The notes beneath the pieces were generated by a model. It did not search any database and had not been told where the DNA came from. It was given only the letters and a program-made list of their open reading frames with translations. The position numbers were made by a program, and so were the translations under genes. This document shows, piece after piece, positions 16,513-24,442 of a stretch of 64,000 nucleotides of DNA. The first letter of the stretch is position 1; the number at the start of each line of letters is the position of its first letter. Source of the DNA: JASLZO01 sp965247995 (GTDB lineage: Bacteria > Chloroflexota > Dehalococcoidia > UBA6926); contig OZ252041.1 in assembly GCA_965247995.1 (NCBI GenBank), forward strand, positions 1,488,001-1,552,000. Direction: 5' to 3'.

Positions 16513-17448
16513 GTGGAACTAACTCAAGTCGAGGCGGTTGTAGAGGTCGCGCGACAAAAGAGCTTTACGCGAGCCGCGCAAGCGTTGTTCCTTACGCAAC
16601 CGACGATCTCCAGCAGAATCCAGGCGCTCGAACGGGACTTGGATTGTCTGCTCTTCGAGCGGCGAAGCAGAGGCGTGGCCCTTACGGAAGAGGGCAGGGC
16701 GTTCCTCCCCTACGCGGAGCGCACGCTCCAGGCGATCCGAGATGGTCTCGACGCTCTGGCCAACTCCCGTGAAGCGACCGGCGGGCGGCTCGCGATCGGT
16801 GCGGCGCGCAACGTCGGCGCGTACGTGCTCCCGCCTATCCTAGAAGCGTTTCGGCGTCGCCACCCAGGAGTCGAATTACAAATACGGACCGGACGATCGT
16901 CGGATGTCCTTGGAATGCTGCTCAATGACGAGGTCCACATTGGATTCGCCAGGATGCTGGTCCACCGCGATCTACGGTCCGTCCATCTCTACGACGAAGA
17001 GGTCGCGCTATTCGTCCATCCGTCACATTCGTTCACGAGCGGCCCCGGTGTGACGTTGTATGACGTGGGTCGCGAGCCGCTCATCTTGTACGACCCGGGC
17101 TCCACGTACTACGTCATTATCAACCGCGTGTGCCAAGAGGCGGGGATCGCACCCCGGATCACGATGCAGCTCGATTCCATCGAGGCAACCAAGAAGATGA
17201 TTGAACAAGGGTTGGGTGTCTCTTTGCTCCCGGTGAGCGCCGTTCAGCGCGAGGTCGAGGCCGGCTCATTGGTCCAAGTCCCCATCTTGGAGACCGATCG
17301 AATCACCCTGCCCACTGCGATCATGCTCCGTCGCACCAGGCGCGCAGCCGGAGCGGTTGGTGCGTTCCTGAGGCTTTCGGAGGAGGTGTTCGAGAAGCGG
17401 ATCCTGCAGGTGCCGGACCCGACCGCTGCCGAACCCGCACCCGCTTAG
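16513..17448 (+). CDS. LysR family transcriptional regulator
   Basis: The 311-residue protein starts at a GTG with an N-terminal winged helix-turn-helix (residues 2-60; KSFTRAAQALFLTQPTISSR, then LFERRSRGVALTEEG) and a periplasmic-binding-like effector domain from about residue 90. It is transcribed away from the ten-gene CoA operon, so it probably senses an intermediate of that pathway. Its stop overlaps the stop of the convergent glycosyltransferase gene by three bases. Family is certain and the effector unknown. Confidence 0.94.
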   Translation: MELTQVEAVVEVARQKSFTRAAQALFLTQPTISSRIQALERDLDCLLFERRSRGVALTEEGRAFLPYAERTLQAIRDGLDALANSREATGGRLAIGAARNVGAYVLPPILEAFRRRHPGVELQIRTGRSSDVLGMLLNDEVHIGFARMLVHRDLRSVHLYDEEVALFVHPSHSFTSGPGVTLYDVGREPLILYDPGSTYYVIINRVCQEAGIAPRITMQLDSIEATKKMIEQGLGVSLLPVSAVQREVEAGSLVQVPILETDRITLPTAIMLRRTRRAAGAVGAFLRLSEEVFEKRILQVPDPTAAEPAPA

Positions 17449-18641
17449 GCGGCTTGGCGAGCCCGGGACGCGATGGCGGTTCGGTAGACGTCGACGATCT
17501 CGGACGCAACCCGCTCCCACCGATACCGTTCCACCTTCTCGCGGCCGGCCTTTGCGAGACGCTCTCGCCGTGGCCCGTCCTGCAACAGGGACATCAACGC
17601 GCCAGCGAACCCGGTCTCATCCCTCGGATCGATGAGGACCCCGTCAACGCCGTCGGCGATGACACTCTGGTACCCGGGAATCCTCGAGGCCACGACCGGT
17701 GCGCCAGCGGCCATTGCCTCCAACAGCACGATGCCTTGACTCTCCGCGCCAGTTGCTGGACTACAAAACACATCGGCCAACTGGTAGTAGCCGGCCAGCT
17801 CTTCGTCGGAAAGGTATCCGGCCATATGAATGTCTTTCAGGCCGCGTTCCGCGATGATGCGAGAGCCTTCTTTGTTGACTTTGTCCGGGCTCACGACAAT
17901 TAGACGCGCTTCCGGAAGTTGCCATTTCAGCTGCGCATATGCGCGCAACAGGTGTGAAAACCCCTTGCGGTTCTCCATGCGCCCCACAAAAAGGATGTTG
18001 AACATCCCATCCGAGAGGTGTGACGGCAGCATCACTGGTCCGCCGAAACGGTCGACATCAACACCATTTGGAATAACGGCGTAGTCAGCCGGCAGATACC
18101 GACTCACGAAGTCTCGGGCGGGTTCGGACACGGCGATTCGGGAGGTCAGTCGCGAAGCCCACCGTTCCAACCGGCCGCGCAGTATGAACTGCGAAGCGGG
18201 ATACCAACGCCGCCGCTTGGCGTACGTATGGAATGTTCCGACAATGGCGGGACCGTCGCTGAGTCGTAGGAAAGTCACGGGGAGCACGGGCACAAGTGGC
18301 TCATGGATGTGCAGCACGTCGAACCGCTCCTGCTCCAGAATCGACTTCACGCGCTTGCTCAGTCGGAGTGAAACGGTGATCCGTGCGATCGAACCGTTCG
18401 ATGGAACCGGCACTGGCCGTCCTACGGCGATGAGATTCGGTTTCCCTAACGAATCAGCGCTCTTGGACGACGGCGCGATGATGACTGTCTGGTGGCCGAG
18501 TGCTCTCAGATGCGCATCGAGCGCCGTCACGTGGCTTGTGACGCCGCCCGGATAAGCGAAGTCGTATGGAGAGACGATCCCGACCTTAAGCAGGTTCGTG
18601 CTGCTGGGCTTTGTTTCTTGCTCCTTGGTGGTGACGGTCAC
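17445..18641 (-). CDS. GT4 glycosyltransferase, PimA-like
   Basis: The 398-residue GT-B enzyme has VGIVSPYDFAYPGGVTSHV at the N-terminus, the sugar-nucleotide region VIPNGVDVDRF and NILFVGRMENRKG in the middle, and the GT4 E-x7-E element in SPATGAESQGIVLLEAMAAG. Sequence and neighbourhood (inositol-3-phosphate synthase 26 bases upstream in the same direction) suggest a phosphatidylinositol mannosyltransferase-type role on the inner leaflet. That donor and acceptor are inferred. It starts at a GTG preceded by GGGAG; its TAA overlaps the LysR stop. Confidence 0.88.
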   Translation of the reverse strand: MTVTTKEQETKPSSTNLLKVGIVSPYDFAYPGGVTSHVTALDAHLRALGHQTVIIAPSSKSADSLGKPNLIAVGRPVPVPSNGSIARITVSLRLSKRVKSILEQERFDVLHIHEPLVPVLPVTFLRLSDGPAIVGTFHTYAKRRRWYPASQFILRGRLERWASRLTSRIAVSEPARDFVSRYLPADYAVIPNGVDVDRFGGPVMLPSHLSDGMFNILFVGRMENRKGFSHLLRAYAQLKWQLPEARLIVVSPDKVNKEGSRIIAERGLKDIHMAGYLSDEELAGYYQLADVFCSPATGAESQGIVLLEAMAAGAPVVASRIPGYQSVIADGVDGVLIDPRDETGFAGALMSLLQDGPRRERLAKAGREKVERYRWERVASEIVDVYRTAIASRARQAA

Positions 18642-18667
18642 ACAACTCCCGTCTTCGACTTGGAGGG

Positions 18668-19750
18668 CTAGTCGCCCCCCTCGCCGATGATGAACTGCTC
18701 CAACCGCCTCCGCGCCTCGTCATCCCGCATCTGAATGGGCGGTGACTTCATGAAGTATGCCGAAGGGGACACCAGGACGCCGCCAACCTTGCGATCCAAA
18801 CCAATCTTGGCGCAACGGATAGCGTCGATGACCACGCCAGCTGAGTTCGGGCTGTCCCAGACCTCCAGCTTGAGCTCCGCATTCAGGGGCACATCTCCGA
18901 ACGTCGTTCCCTCCATGCGAATGTAGGCCCACTTCCGGTCTTCCAACCATGGCACGTAGTCGCTGGGTCCGACGTGGATGGACTCTTCGTCCAATTCGTA
19001 GTCCAACTGAGAGGTGACCGAATTCGTCTTAGACTCTTTCTTCGATTGGAGACGATCGCGCTCCAGCATGTTGTAAAAGTCGGTGTTCCCACCGAAGTTC
19101 AACTGGTAGGTGCGATCGAGCCGCACACCACGGTCGCCGAAGAGACGGGTCATCATGCGGTGCATGATCGTCGCGCCGACCTGCGACTTAATGTCGTCGC
19201 CAATGACAGGAAGGCCCCGGTCCTTGAAGCGGCCTTGCCAGTACTCCTCGCGCCCAATGAACACCGGCACACAATTGATGAACGCGCACCCTGCTGCCAG
19301 CACTTGTTCGACATACCACTTCGTGGCCATCTCGCTGCCCACTGGCAGGTAGCTGATGACGACGTCCACGTCCCTCTCCCGCAACACGCGGACGATGTCT
19401 TCCGTGGATCCCTCCGCTTTGCGAATCTTTTGCGAGAGGAACTCGCCGAGACCGTCGTGCGTCATCCCGCGGTCGACGGTGACGCCGATCGGAGGCACGT
19501 CGGTAAATTTGAAGGTGTTGTTCGGCGGCTCGAATATTGCCGTGCTGATGTCCTTCCCGACCTTGGTGTCGCCGACATCAAACGCGGCAACAAAATTGAT
19601 ATCGCTGATGTGGTACGGGCCAAGCCGTGGGTGCATGAGACCCGGAATGGTGTCGCCGTCATCTGCGCCCCGGTAGTAGTGAACCCCCTGAACCAGAGAC
19701 GAAGCGCAGTTCCCCACGCCGATGATGGCGACGTTAATGCTGTCAGCCAA
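18668..19750 (-). CDS. ino1: myo-Inositol-1-phosphate synthase (inositol-3-phosphate synthase)
   Basis: The enzyme converts glucose-6-phosphate to inositol phosphate with bound NAD. The protein has the Rossmann motif VAIIGVGNCASSLVQG at its N-terminus, VISYLPVGSE in the middle and the catalytic region GDDIKSQVGATI and LNFGGNTDF, which match the actinobacterial/archaeal type. I chose the TTG at 19750 because AAGGGGG lies 7 bases upstream; an ATG at 19801 would add 17 residues ahead of the Rossmann strand. With the adjacent GT4 gene it suggests that inositol phospholipids or glycolipids are made. Confidence 0.93.
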   Translation of the reverse strand: MADSINVAIIGVGNCASSLVQGVHYYRGADDGDTIPGLMHPRLGPYHISDINFVAAFDVGDTKVGKDISTAIFEPPNNTFKFTDVPPIGVTVDRGMTHDGLGEFLSQKIRKAEGSTEDIVRVLRERDVDVVISYLPVGSEMATKWYVEQVLAAGCAFINCVPVFIGREEYWQGRFKDRGLPVIGDDIKSQVGATIMHRMMTRLFGDRGVRLDRTYQLNFGGNTDFYNMLERDRLQSKKESKTNSVTSQLDYELDEESIHVGPSDYVPWLEDRKWAYIRMEGTTFGDVPLNAELKLEVWDSPNSAGVVIDAIRCAKIGLDRKVGGVLVSPSAYFMKSPPIQMRDDEARRRLEQFIIGEGGD

Positions 19751-19811
19751 ATAATCCCCCTTCTCGCGACTCCCCCGGCCGCACATGTACGTTCGGAACA
19801 CAAAACATACC

Positions 19812-19826
19812 CGCCTCTGTGAGGCG
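19812..19826 (-). repeat. Short hairpin in the ino1 leader
   Basis: CGCCTC-TGT-GAGGCG forms a perfect 6-bp stem about 62 bases upstream of the ino1 TTG. It could be a leader structure or operator. There is no direct evidence of function. Confidence 0.35.
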
Positions 19827-19919
19827 AGGTTTGTCCCGCGCAGTCTACACTCTTCGGACCGGTTCTATCTGAGCGCTATCTAGAATCGGCTATCGAGCGT
19901 GCTATGCTGCCGGGCCACA

Positions 19920-20612
19920 ATGTTGTACGACTTTCAGACCCAAACCTTCCTGAGCGATGGCGTGCTCAGCCCGATTGAGCTCGTCCGGCGCGCGGTCGTC
20001 AACGGCTACACCGGGTTGGCGATTACCGATCACGTCGGCGTTGGTGGTATGAAGGCACTGATGGAGCGTCTTCGCGAGGACTGTCGGGTCGCCCAGGATG
20101 CTTGGGGCATTCCTGTCATCCCAGGAGTCGAGTTGACCCACCTTCCCCCGGCGAGGATTGCATCGACGGCGGCGATGGCGAAGGATGCCGGTGCCGCCAT
20201 GGTATTGGTGCACGGAGAAACGCCGGCCGAACCAGTCGAACCAGGAACGAACCGGGCTGCCGTGACTTCACCGGACGTCGACATCCTCGGTCACCCCGGC
20301 CTGATCATGAAGGATGATGCGCGAGTAGCCGCGGAGAACGGCGTATTCCTAGAAATCTCTGCTAGGAGCGGTCATTCGCTCGCGAATGGTCATATTGTTC
20401 GAACCGCGATCGTGACAGGCGCGAGTCTCTTGGTCGACTCCGACGCCCACGCGCCGGGAGATCTGCTAACGGAGATGTTGGCGTTTAACGTTGCGGTCGG
20501 CGCTGGGTTGGACGAGAGAGCGGCGCAGGCCGTCTTGATCGACAATCCGCACCGCTTACTCGACCGACTCTCATCGCGGTGGCCGGTGCCCGGCGCCGAC
20601 CGGCCCGACTAA
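19920..20612 (+). CDS. PHP domain phosphoesterase-like protein with substituted metal ligands
   Basis: From the ATG at 19920 the product is 230 residues and keeps most PHP motifs: ITDHVG, GVELTH, VHGE, GHPGL, LEIS and VDSDAH. These match the histidinol-phosphatase-like PHP branch. The first motif, normally DxHxH, reads DFQTQTFLSDG, so both N-terminal metal His residues are Gln. Activity is therefore uncertain. An in-frame GTG at 19899 would add seven residues. The gene faces ino1 divergently and its stop lies inside a hairpin shared with the convergent DUF5679 gene. Confidence 0.82.
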   Translation: MLYDFQTQTFLSDGVLSPIELVRRAVVNGYTGLAITDHVGVGGMKALMERLREDCRVAQDAWGIPVIPGVELTHLPPARIASTAAMAKDAGAAMVLVHGETPAEPVEPGTNRAAVTSPDVDILGHPGLIMKDDARVAAENGVFLEISARSGHSLANGHIVRTAIVTGASLLVDSDAHAPGDLLTEMLAFNVAVGAGLDERAAQAVLIDNPHRLLDRLSSRWPVPGADRPD

Positions 20613-20619
20613 TCGGGCC
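20602..20619. terminator. Hairpin at the end of the PHP gene, facing the DUF5679 gene
   Basis: GGCCCGA-CTAA-TCGGGCC is a perfect 7-bp stem with a 4-base loop that spans the PHP gene stop codon. It sits between convergent genes, so a shared terminator role is plausible. No T run follows. Confidence 0.5.
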
Positions 20620-20635
20620 CAGCGTTATAGAGAGG

Positions 20636-20785
20636 CTATCCCTTCCCGATACGGAACACTTTGGTGCTGCAGACCGGGCATGTGCCTTGAGTTGCTGGGC
20701 GCCCATTCTTGAGTGTGATTTCCTGTGCGTCGCGGATCTCACGCTTAGTCCTGCACTTCAAGCAGTACGCCTCGGTAGCTGGCAT
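20636..20785 (-). CDS. DUF5679 small zinc-ribbon protein
   Basis: This 49-residue protein has two CxxC pairs, YCLKCRTKREI at residues 7-17 and GTCPVCSTKVFRIGKG at its C-terminus, joined by LKNGRPATQ. These are the hallmarks of the DUF5679 zinc ribbons found widely in Chloroflexota and Actinobacteria; their role is unknown. The ATG at 20785 is preceded by GAGGGGG at good spacing. The small size and a conserved pattern with a clear ribosome site make it a confident gene call. Confidence 0.85.
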   Translation of the reverse strand: MPATEAYCLKCRTKREIRDAQEITLKNGRPATQGTCPVCSTKVFRIGKG

Positions 20786-20861
20786 AGGTGTGATCCCCCT
20801 CTCATTGAAGCCGCGTTTGTGGTGTGACTGTAGGGGCGCAAAGATAGGGTGTCAAGCCAAT

Positions 20862-21842
20862 TCAGATTGAGTCTTCGAGCGACTCCGTCGAGGGGCGCGC
20901 TGCACCACTAGCTGACTTGGGGAATGGCGCCAAGACCTTCCGAGGCCGCCAGGTACATTCCGCCGTATCATCCCGCACGAGAACCGCAACGAAGTCGTCT
21001 TCGGCGTTGAGGGCAATCGCAAGGTGGTCCGGCGGTTCCCGGACGAATGGAGCGTCAACGAAACCCGGAAGCACTCCCCACTGGCCGGCAGCGTCATCGA
21101 GGACCCTTCCTGTCGTGGCGCGGTCGAGACCGTGCTCGTTGAGGCGGAACGCTCGCCATCCGGGGAAGAGGCTCAACAAACCCGAGACATACTTATTGGC
21201 GTCTGGCCCGGTGGCATGGTCTAGCGCCACTGCTTGATCCCCTTCGAACACCCCGACACGCGTGCGAATCAAGGCTTCCAAGGTCGCCCCGCACCCCAGT
21301 TCGTCCCCGATATCCGCAGCCAGTGTCCGAACGTAGGTCCCGCCCGCGCAGACGACCTCGAGGCCGAACCGGGGCGGGTCCCAGCTGGTGAGCTGTATCG
21401 AATGAACGAACGTCTCCCGAGCTGCGCGCTCGACCGTGACGCCTCGTCGGGCGAGGCTGTACAGCCGCTCGCCGCCGTGTTTGAGCGCGCTATGCATTGG
21501 TGGCGTCTGCAGGATGGTGCCGATAAACCGTGGCAACATCGATTCGATGTCGCTCCGAGGTACCCCGCTGGGGTCTTTCTCCGCCAACACGCGACCATCC
21601 ACATCCAGTGTGTCAGTGCGTATGCCCAGCTGTACCGTGGCACGGTAGCTCTTTAGGCTCGCGCTCAGATACTCAACGAGGCGCGTCGCTCTTCCTACAA
21701 ACAGTGGGAGCACGCCCTCGGCGAGTGGGTCAAGCGTGCCGCCGTGGCCCACGCGTTTGACGTCGAGCGCCCGCCGCACAAGGCGAACAGCATCGAACGA
21801 CGTCATTCCAGACGGTTTCCAGAGATTAACGTACCCGTCCAT
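20862..21842 (-). CDS. truB: tRNA pseudouridine(55) synthase TruB
   Basis: TruB isomerises U55 in the T-loop of tRNAs. The 326-residue protein has the N-terminal NLWKPSGMTSFDAV and the catalytic GHGGTLDPLAEGVLP with the essential Asp, then the Y-containing LYSLARRG segment and GTYVRTLAADIG. It follows rbfA by about 20 bases in the nusA-infB operon, as in many bacteria. The start is the ATG at 21842. Confidence 0.96.
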   Translation of the reverse strand: MDGYVNLWKPSGMTSFDAVRLVRRALDVKRVGHGGTLDPLAEGVLPLFVGRATRLVEYLSASLKSYRATVQLGIRTDTLDVDGRVLAEKDPSGVPRSDIESMLPRFIGTILQTPPMHSALKHGGERLYSLARRGVTVERAARETFVHSIQLTSWDPPRFGLEVVCAGGTYVRTLAADIGDELGCGATLEALIRTRVGVFEGDQAVALDHATGPDANKYVSGLLSLFPGWRAFRLNEHGLDRATTGRVLDDAAGQWGVLPGFVDAPFVREPPDHLAIALNAEDDFVAVLVRDDTAECTWRPRKVLAPFPKSASGAARPSTESLEDSI

Positions 21843-21862
21843 CGATGCAGGTGCGCGCCGGT

Positions 21863-22237
21863 TCAGTCAGACGCGGCGCGGGCCGGTGGACGGTCTTCAG
21901 AATCGTTCGCCTCGTCGATGAGGCGCAGCAGTCTGTCTGCGCGCTCCATCGTGTCGTCGGGAATGATCACGAGCGAAGGCGTCCTCTTGAGCGCGAGAGT
22001 GTCGAGGCTGTTTTGAAGGAATTTGGTTGCGGACCGAAGACCCGCAATCGTGGCGGCCCGCTCGTCATCGGTCCCCATCGTGCTGACGAACACCCGTGCA
22101 CTACTGAGGTCGGGGCTGACGTCCACTTCAGTGATCGTCACGAGTCCGCGAACCCGAGGGTCCTTCAAGCCACGAAGAACCACCTCACTCAGACGCTCGC
22201 GGAGCAAGTGATTCACTCGCTCTTTTCGGCGGGACAT
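21863..22237 (-). CDS. rbfA: 30S ribosome-binding factor RbfA
   Basis: RbfA is a KH-type factor for late 30S maturation. Starting at the ATG at 22237 the product is 124 residues and begins MSRRKERVNHLLRERLSEVV, with LVTITEVDVSPDLSSARVFVS in the core, typical of the family. The open frame reaches further upstream but that part is not conserved. It lies between infB and truB in the usual order. Confidence 0.95.
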   Translation of the reverse strand: MSRRKERVNHLLRERLSEVVLRGLKDPRVRGLVTITEVDVSPDLSSARVFVSTMGTDDERAATIAGLRSATKFLQNSLDTLALKRTPSLVIIPDDTMERADRLLRLIDEANDSEDRPPARAASD

Positions 22238-22295
22238 CGGTGATTGCTCTCGAAAACCGTGCCGATCGGTGGAATGCCCCTCGGCACGGGGACGC

Positions 22296-24098
22296 CTAGG
22301 GTTGCCGTTCCTCACGGTGGTAGGCCCGGATCTGGTCGCCTTCCTCGAACTCCGTGAACCCTTCCATGCCGATACCGCATTCCTGGCCCGTGTTGACCTC
22401 GCGGACCTCATCGCGGAAGCGGCGCAAGGTCGATATCGGGCCCTCGTACACGATTTCGGTGCCGCGCATCACTCGGGTCATCGATCCACGCCGGATTCTG
22501 CCGTCGTTGACGACGCAACCTGCGACCTTGCCGCGACGGATTTCGAACACTTGACGAACCTGGGCCACTCCTTCCTGCACTTCCTGGAAGAGCGGGGCAG
22601 CCAGACCGGTGAGTGTGTTTTCAATGTCTTCGATGAGTTGGTAGATAATCGAGTAGTTGCGGATCTCGACGTTCTGGGCATCCGCAAGCCGTCGCGCCGC
22701 TGTTTCGACGCGGGCGTTGAAGCCGAGGATCGTGGCGCCAGACGCCGATGCCAGCAGGATGTCCCCTTCGGTGATCGATCCCACGCCCCCGTGCAGGATG
22801 ATCACCCGAGTTTCGTTGGTGCTCAGTCGATCCAACGAACCCCGGACTGCCTCCAGGCTGCCGTGGACGTCTGCCTTGATGATCAGGTTTAGGTCCCGCA
22901 GCTCTCCGGTGCCGATCTGCGACGCAAGCTGTTCCAATGAACTGAGCTGTTGGGTCTCCGCTGCCTTTGTAGCTTCGATTCGTTCTTCGACGATCCGCCG
23001 TGCCTCTCGGTCCGAAACGACCTCCTCGAGCACGTCCCCTGCACGAGGTACATCTTGCAGCCCCAAGACCTCCGCCGGTGTCGCTGGCAAAGCTTCGGCG
23101 ATCCGGTCGCCTCGATAATCAGTCAAGGCCCGGACTCGCCCCCAGGTGTTGCCAACAACCAGGATGGAACCCGTCCTCAAGGTGCCTGACTGCACAAGCA
23201 CCGTTGCGACCGGTCCCCGATTCGCTTCAAGCCGCGCCTCAATGATCGTCCCACGGGTTGGACCGGACCTGGCGGCCTTCAACTCGGAGATCTCCGCGAC
23301 CAGCAGGACGGACTCAAGAAGCTGATCCAACCCGTCTCCGGTCTTCGCGGATACCGGAACAGAGACGATGTCACCGCCCCAATCTTCCACCAGTAGTTCC
23401 TGCTCTGAGAGTTGGCGCTTGACTCGCTCCGGGTCTGCGCCCGGCACGTCCATCTTGTTGATTGCGACCACCATTGGGACGCCGCCCGCCTTCGCGTGAT
23501 TGATCGCCTCAATCGTCTGAGGCATCACACCGTCGTCGGCGGCGACGACCAGAACCGCGATATCCGTGACGTGCGCACCGCGGGCACGGAGCGTCGTGAA
23601 CGCCTCGTGGCCCGGGGTATCGAGGAACGTAACGAGTTTCTCGTCCTCCTGAACCTGGTAGGCGCCGATGTGCTGTGTAATGCCCCCCGCTTCGCCAGAA
23701 ACGACGTCTGCTTTCCGAATCGCATCCAGGATCGAAGTCTTGCCATGATCGACATGGCCGAGGACCGTTACGACCGGCGGGCGCGGTTCGAGATCCGCCT
23801 CGTCGACGCCGTCCACTTGATCGCTCATGCGTTTGCCCAACGATGCCTCGTGCGCGGGCGCGGCCTCCGTGATCTGGAAACCGTAGAACTGGGCAATGGG
23901 CACGACGGACTCGAACTCCACGGCTTGGGTCACCGAGGCCATGATCCCCATCCGCATGAGGTTCTTGATGATGTCGACTGGGTCCTGCTCAAGGCGCTCA
24001 GCCAACTCACCGACGGTGATCGTTCGTGGAATCTCGATCTCGCGCGGACCGCCATCGCGCGCACGACGGGCGGTTCCGGTACTTCGTTCGGTCGTCAC
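22296..24098 (-). CDS. infB: Translation initiation factor IF-2
   Basis: IF-2 is the GTPase that places initiator tRNA on the 30S subunit. The 600-residue protein has a short N-terminal IF2-N domain (TITVGELAERL near residue 27), G1 VTVLGHVDHGKTSILD near 110, switch II LDTPGHEAF, NKMD, and the C-terminal domains ending in GQECGIGMEGFTEFEEGD. It lacks the long repetitive N-terminus of enterobacterial IF-2, as in many phyla. Its GTG start overlaps the ylxR stop (GTGA). Confidence 0.97.
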   Translation of the reverse strand: MTTERSTGTARRARDGGPREIEIPRTITVGELAERLEQDPVDIIKNLMRMGIMASVTQAVEFESVVPIAQFYGFQITEAAPAHEASLGKRMSDQVDGVDEADLEPRPPVVTVLGHVDHGKTSILDAIRKADVVSGEAGGITQHIGAYQVQEDEKLVTFLDTPGHEAFTTLRARGAHVTDIAVLVVAADDGVMPQTIEAINHAKAGGVPMVVAINKMDVPGADPERVKRQLSEQELLVEDWGGDIVSVPVSAKTGDGLDQLLESVLLVAEISELKAARSGPTRGTIIEARLEANRGPVATVLVQSGTLRTGSILVVGNTWGRVRALTDYRGDRIAEALPATPAEVLGLQDVPRAGDVLEEVVSDREARRIVEERIEATKAAETQQLSSLEQLASQIGTGELRDLNLIIKADVHGSLEAVRGSLDRLSTNETRVIILHGGVGSITEGDILLASASGATILGFNARVETAARRLADAQNVEIRNYSIIYQLIEDIENTLTGLAAPLFQEVQEGVAQVRQVFEIRRGKVAGCVVNDGRIRRGSMTRVMRGTEIVYEGPISTLRRFRDEVREVNTGQECGIGMEGFTEFEEGDQIRAYHREERQP

Positions 24099-24439
24099 GC
24101 GGTGTTTTGTCCTTCCTCGCGGTTGGGTTCCATTGTTGATATGAGTGCGCGCGCCTGCTTCCTCAGGTCGTCGAGGTCCTGCTCTGAGAGATGGTTCTTA
24201 ACGTGGAGGCGGTGCTCTATCACGCTTCTCGCGGTTCCGCGTTCCCAGCAGTCCCCCGAAGTGCAGATGTACGCACCGCGGCCCGGCATCTTGCCCGTTG
24301 GGTCGACAGCAACGGTTCCTGACGGGAGCCGGACGAGCCGGACTAGGTCACGTTTCGCACGCGGTTGCCGGCACGCGATGCAGCTCCGTTGAGGCTGCGG
24401 CCGAACGCGTGGACCGCGACGGCTACTGGCGGTTGCCAA
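24095..24439 (-). CDS. YlxR/RnpM family RNA-binding protein (DUF448)
   Basis: The 114-residue protein carries the YlxR signature: RSCIACRQPRAKRDLVRLVR near residue 18 and PGRGAYICTSGDCWERG near 53. The family sits between nusA and infB in most bacteria, as here, and has been linked to RNase P regulation. The start is a TTG at 24439 with GAAGGTGA upstream; no better start is available. The stop overlaps the infB start. Confidence 0.92.
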   Translation of the reverse strand: MATASSRRGPRVRPQPQRSCIACRQPRAKRDLVRLVRLPSGTVAVDPTGKMPGRGAYICTSGDCWERGTARSVIEHRLHVKNHLSEQDLDDLRKQARALISTMEPNREEGQNTA

Positions 24440-24442
24440 GGT

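Noticed and set aside
17445..17448. Overlapping stop codons of the LysR and glycosyltransferase genes as a regulatory device
   Set aside because: Convergent three-base overlaps occur by chance in compact genomes and nothing else here suggests a function.
23412..24392. A 326-codon plus-strand open frame opposite infB and ylxR
   Set aside because: It spans two conserved minus-strand genes, shows no recognisable motif and is explained by high GC at codon position 3 of infB.
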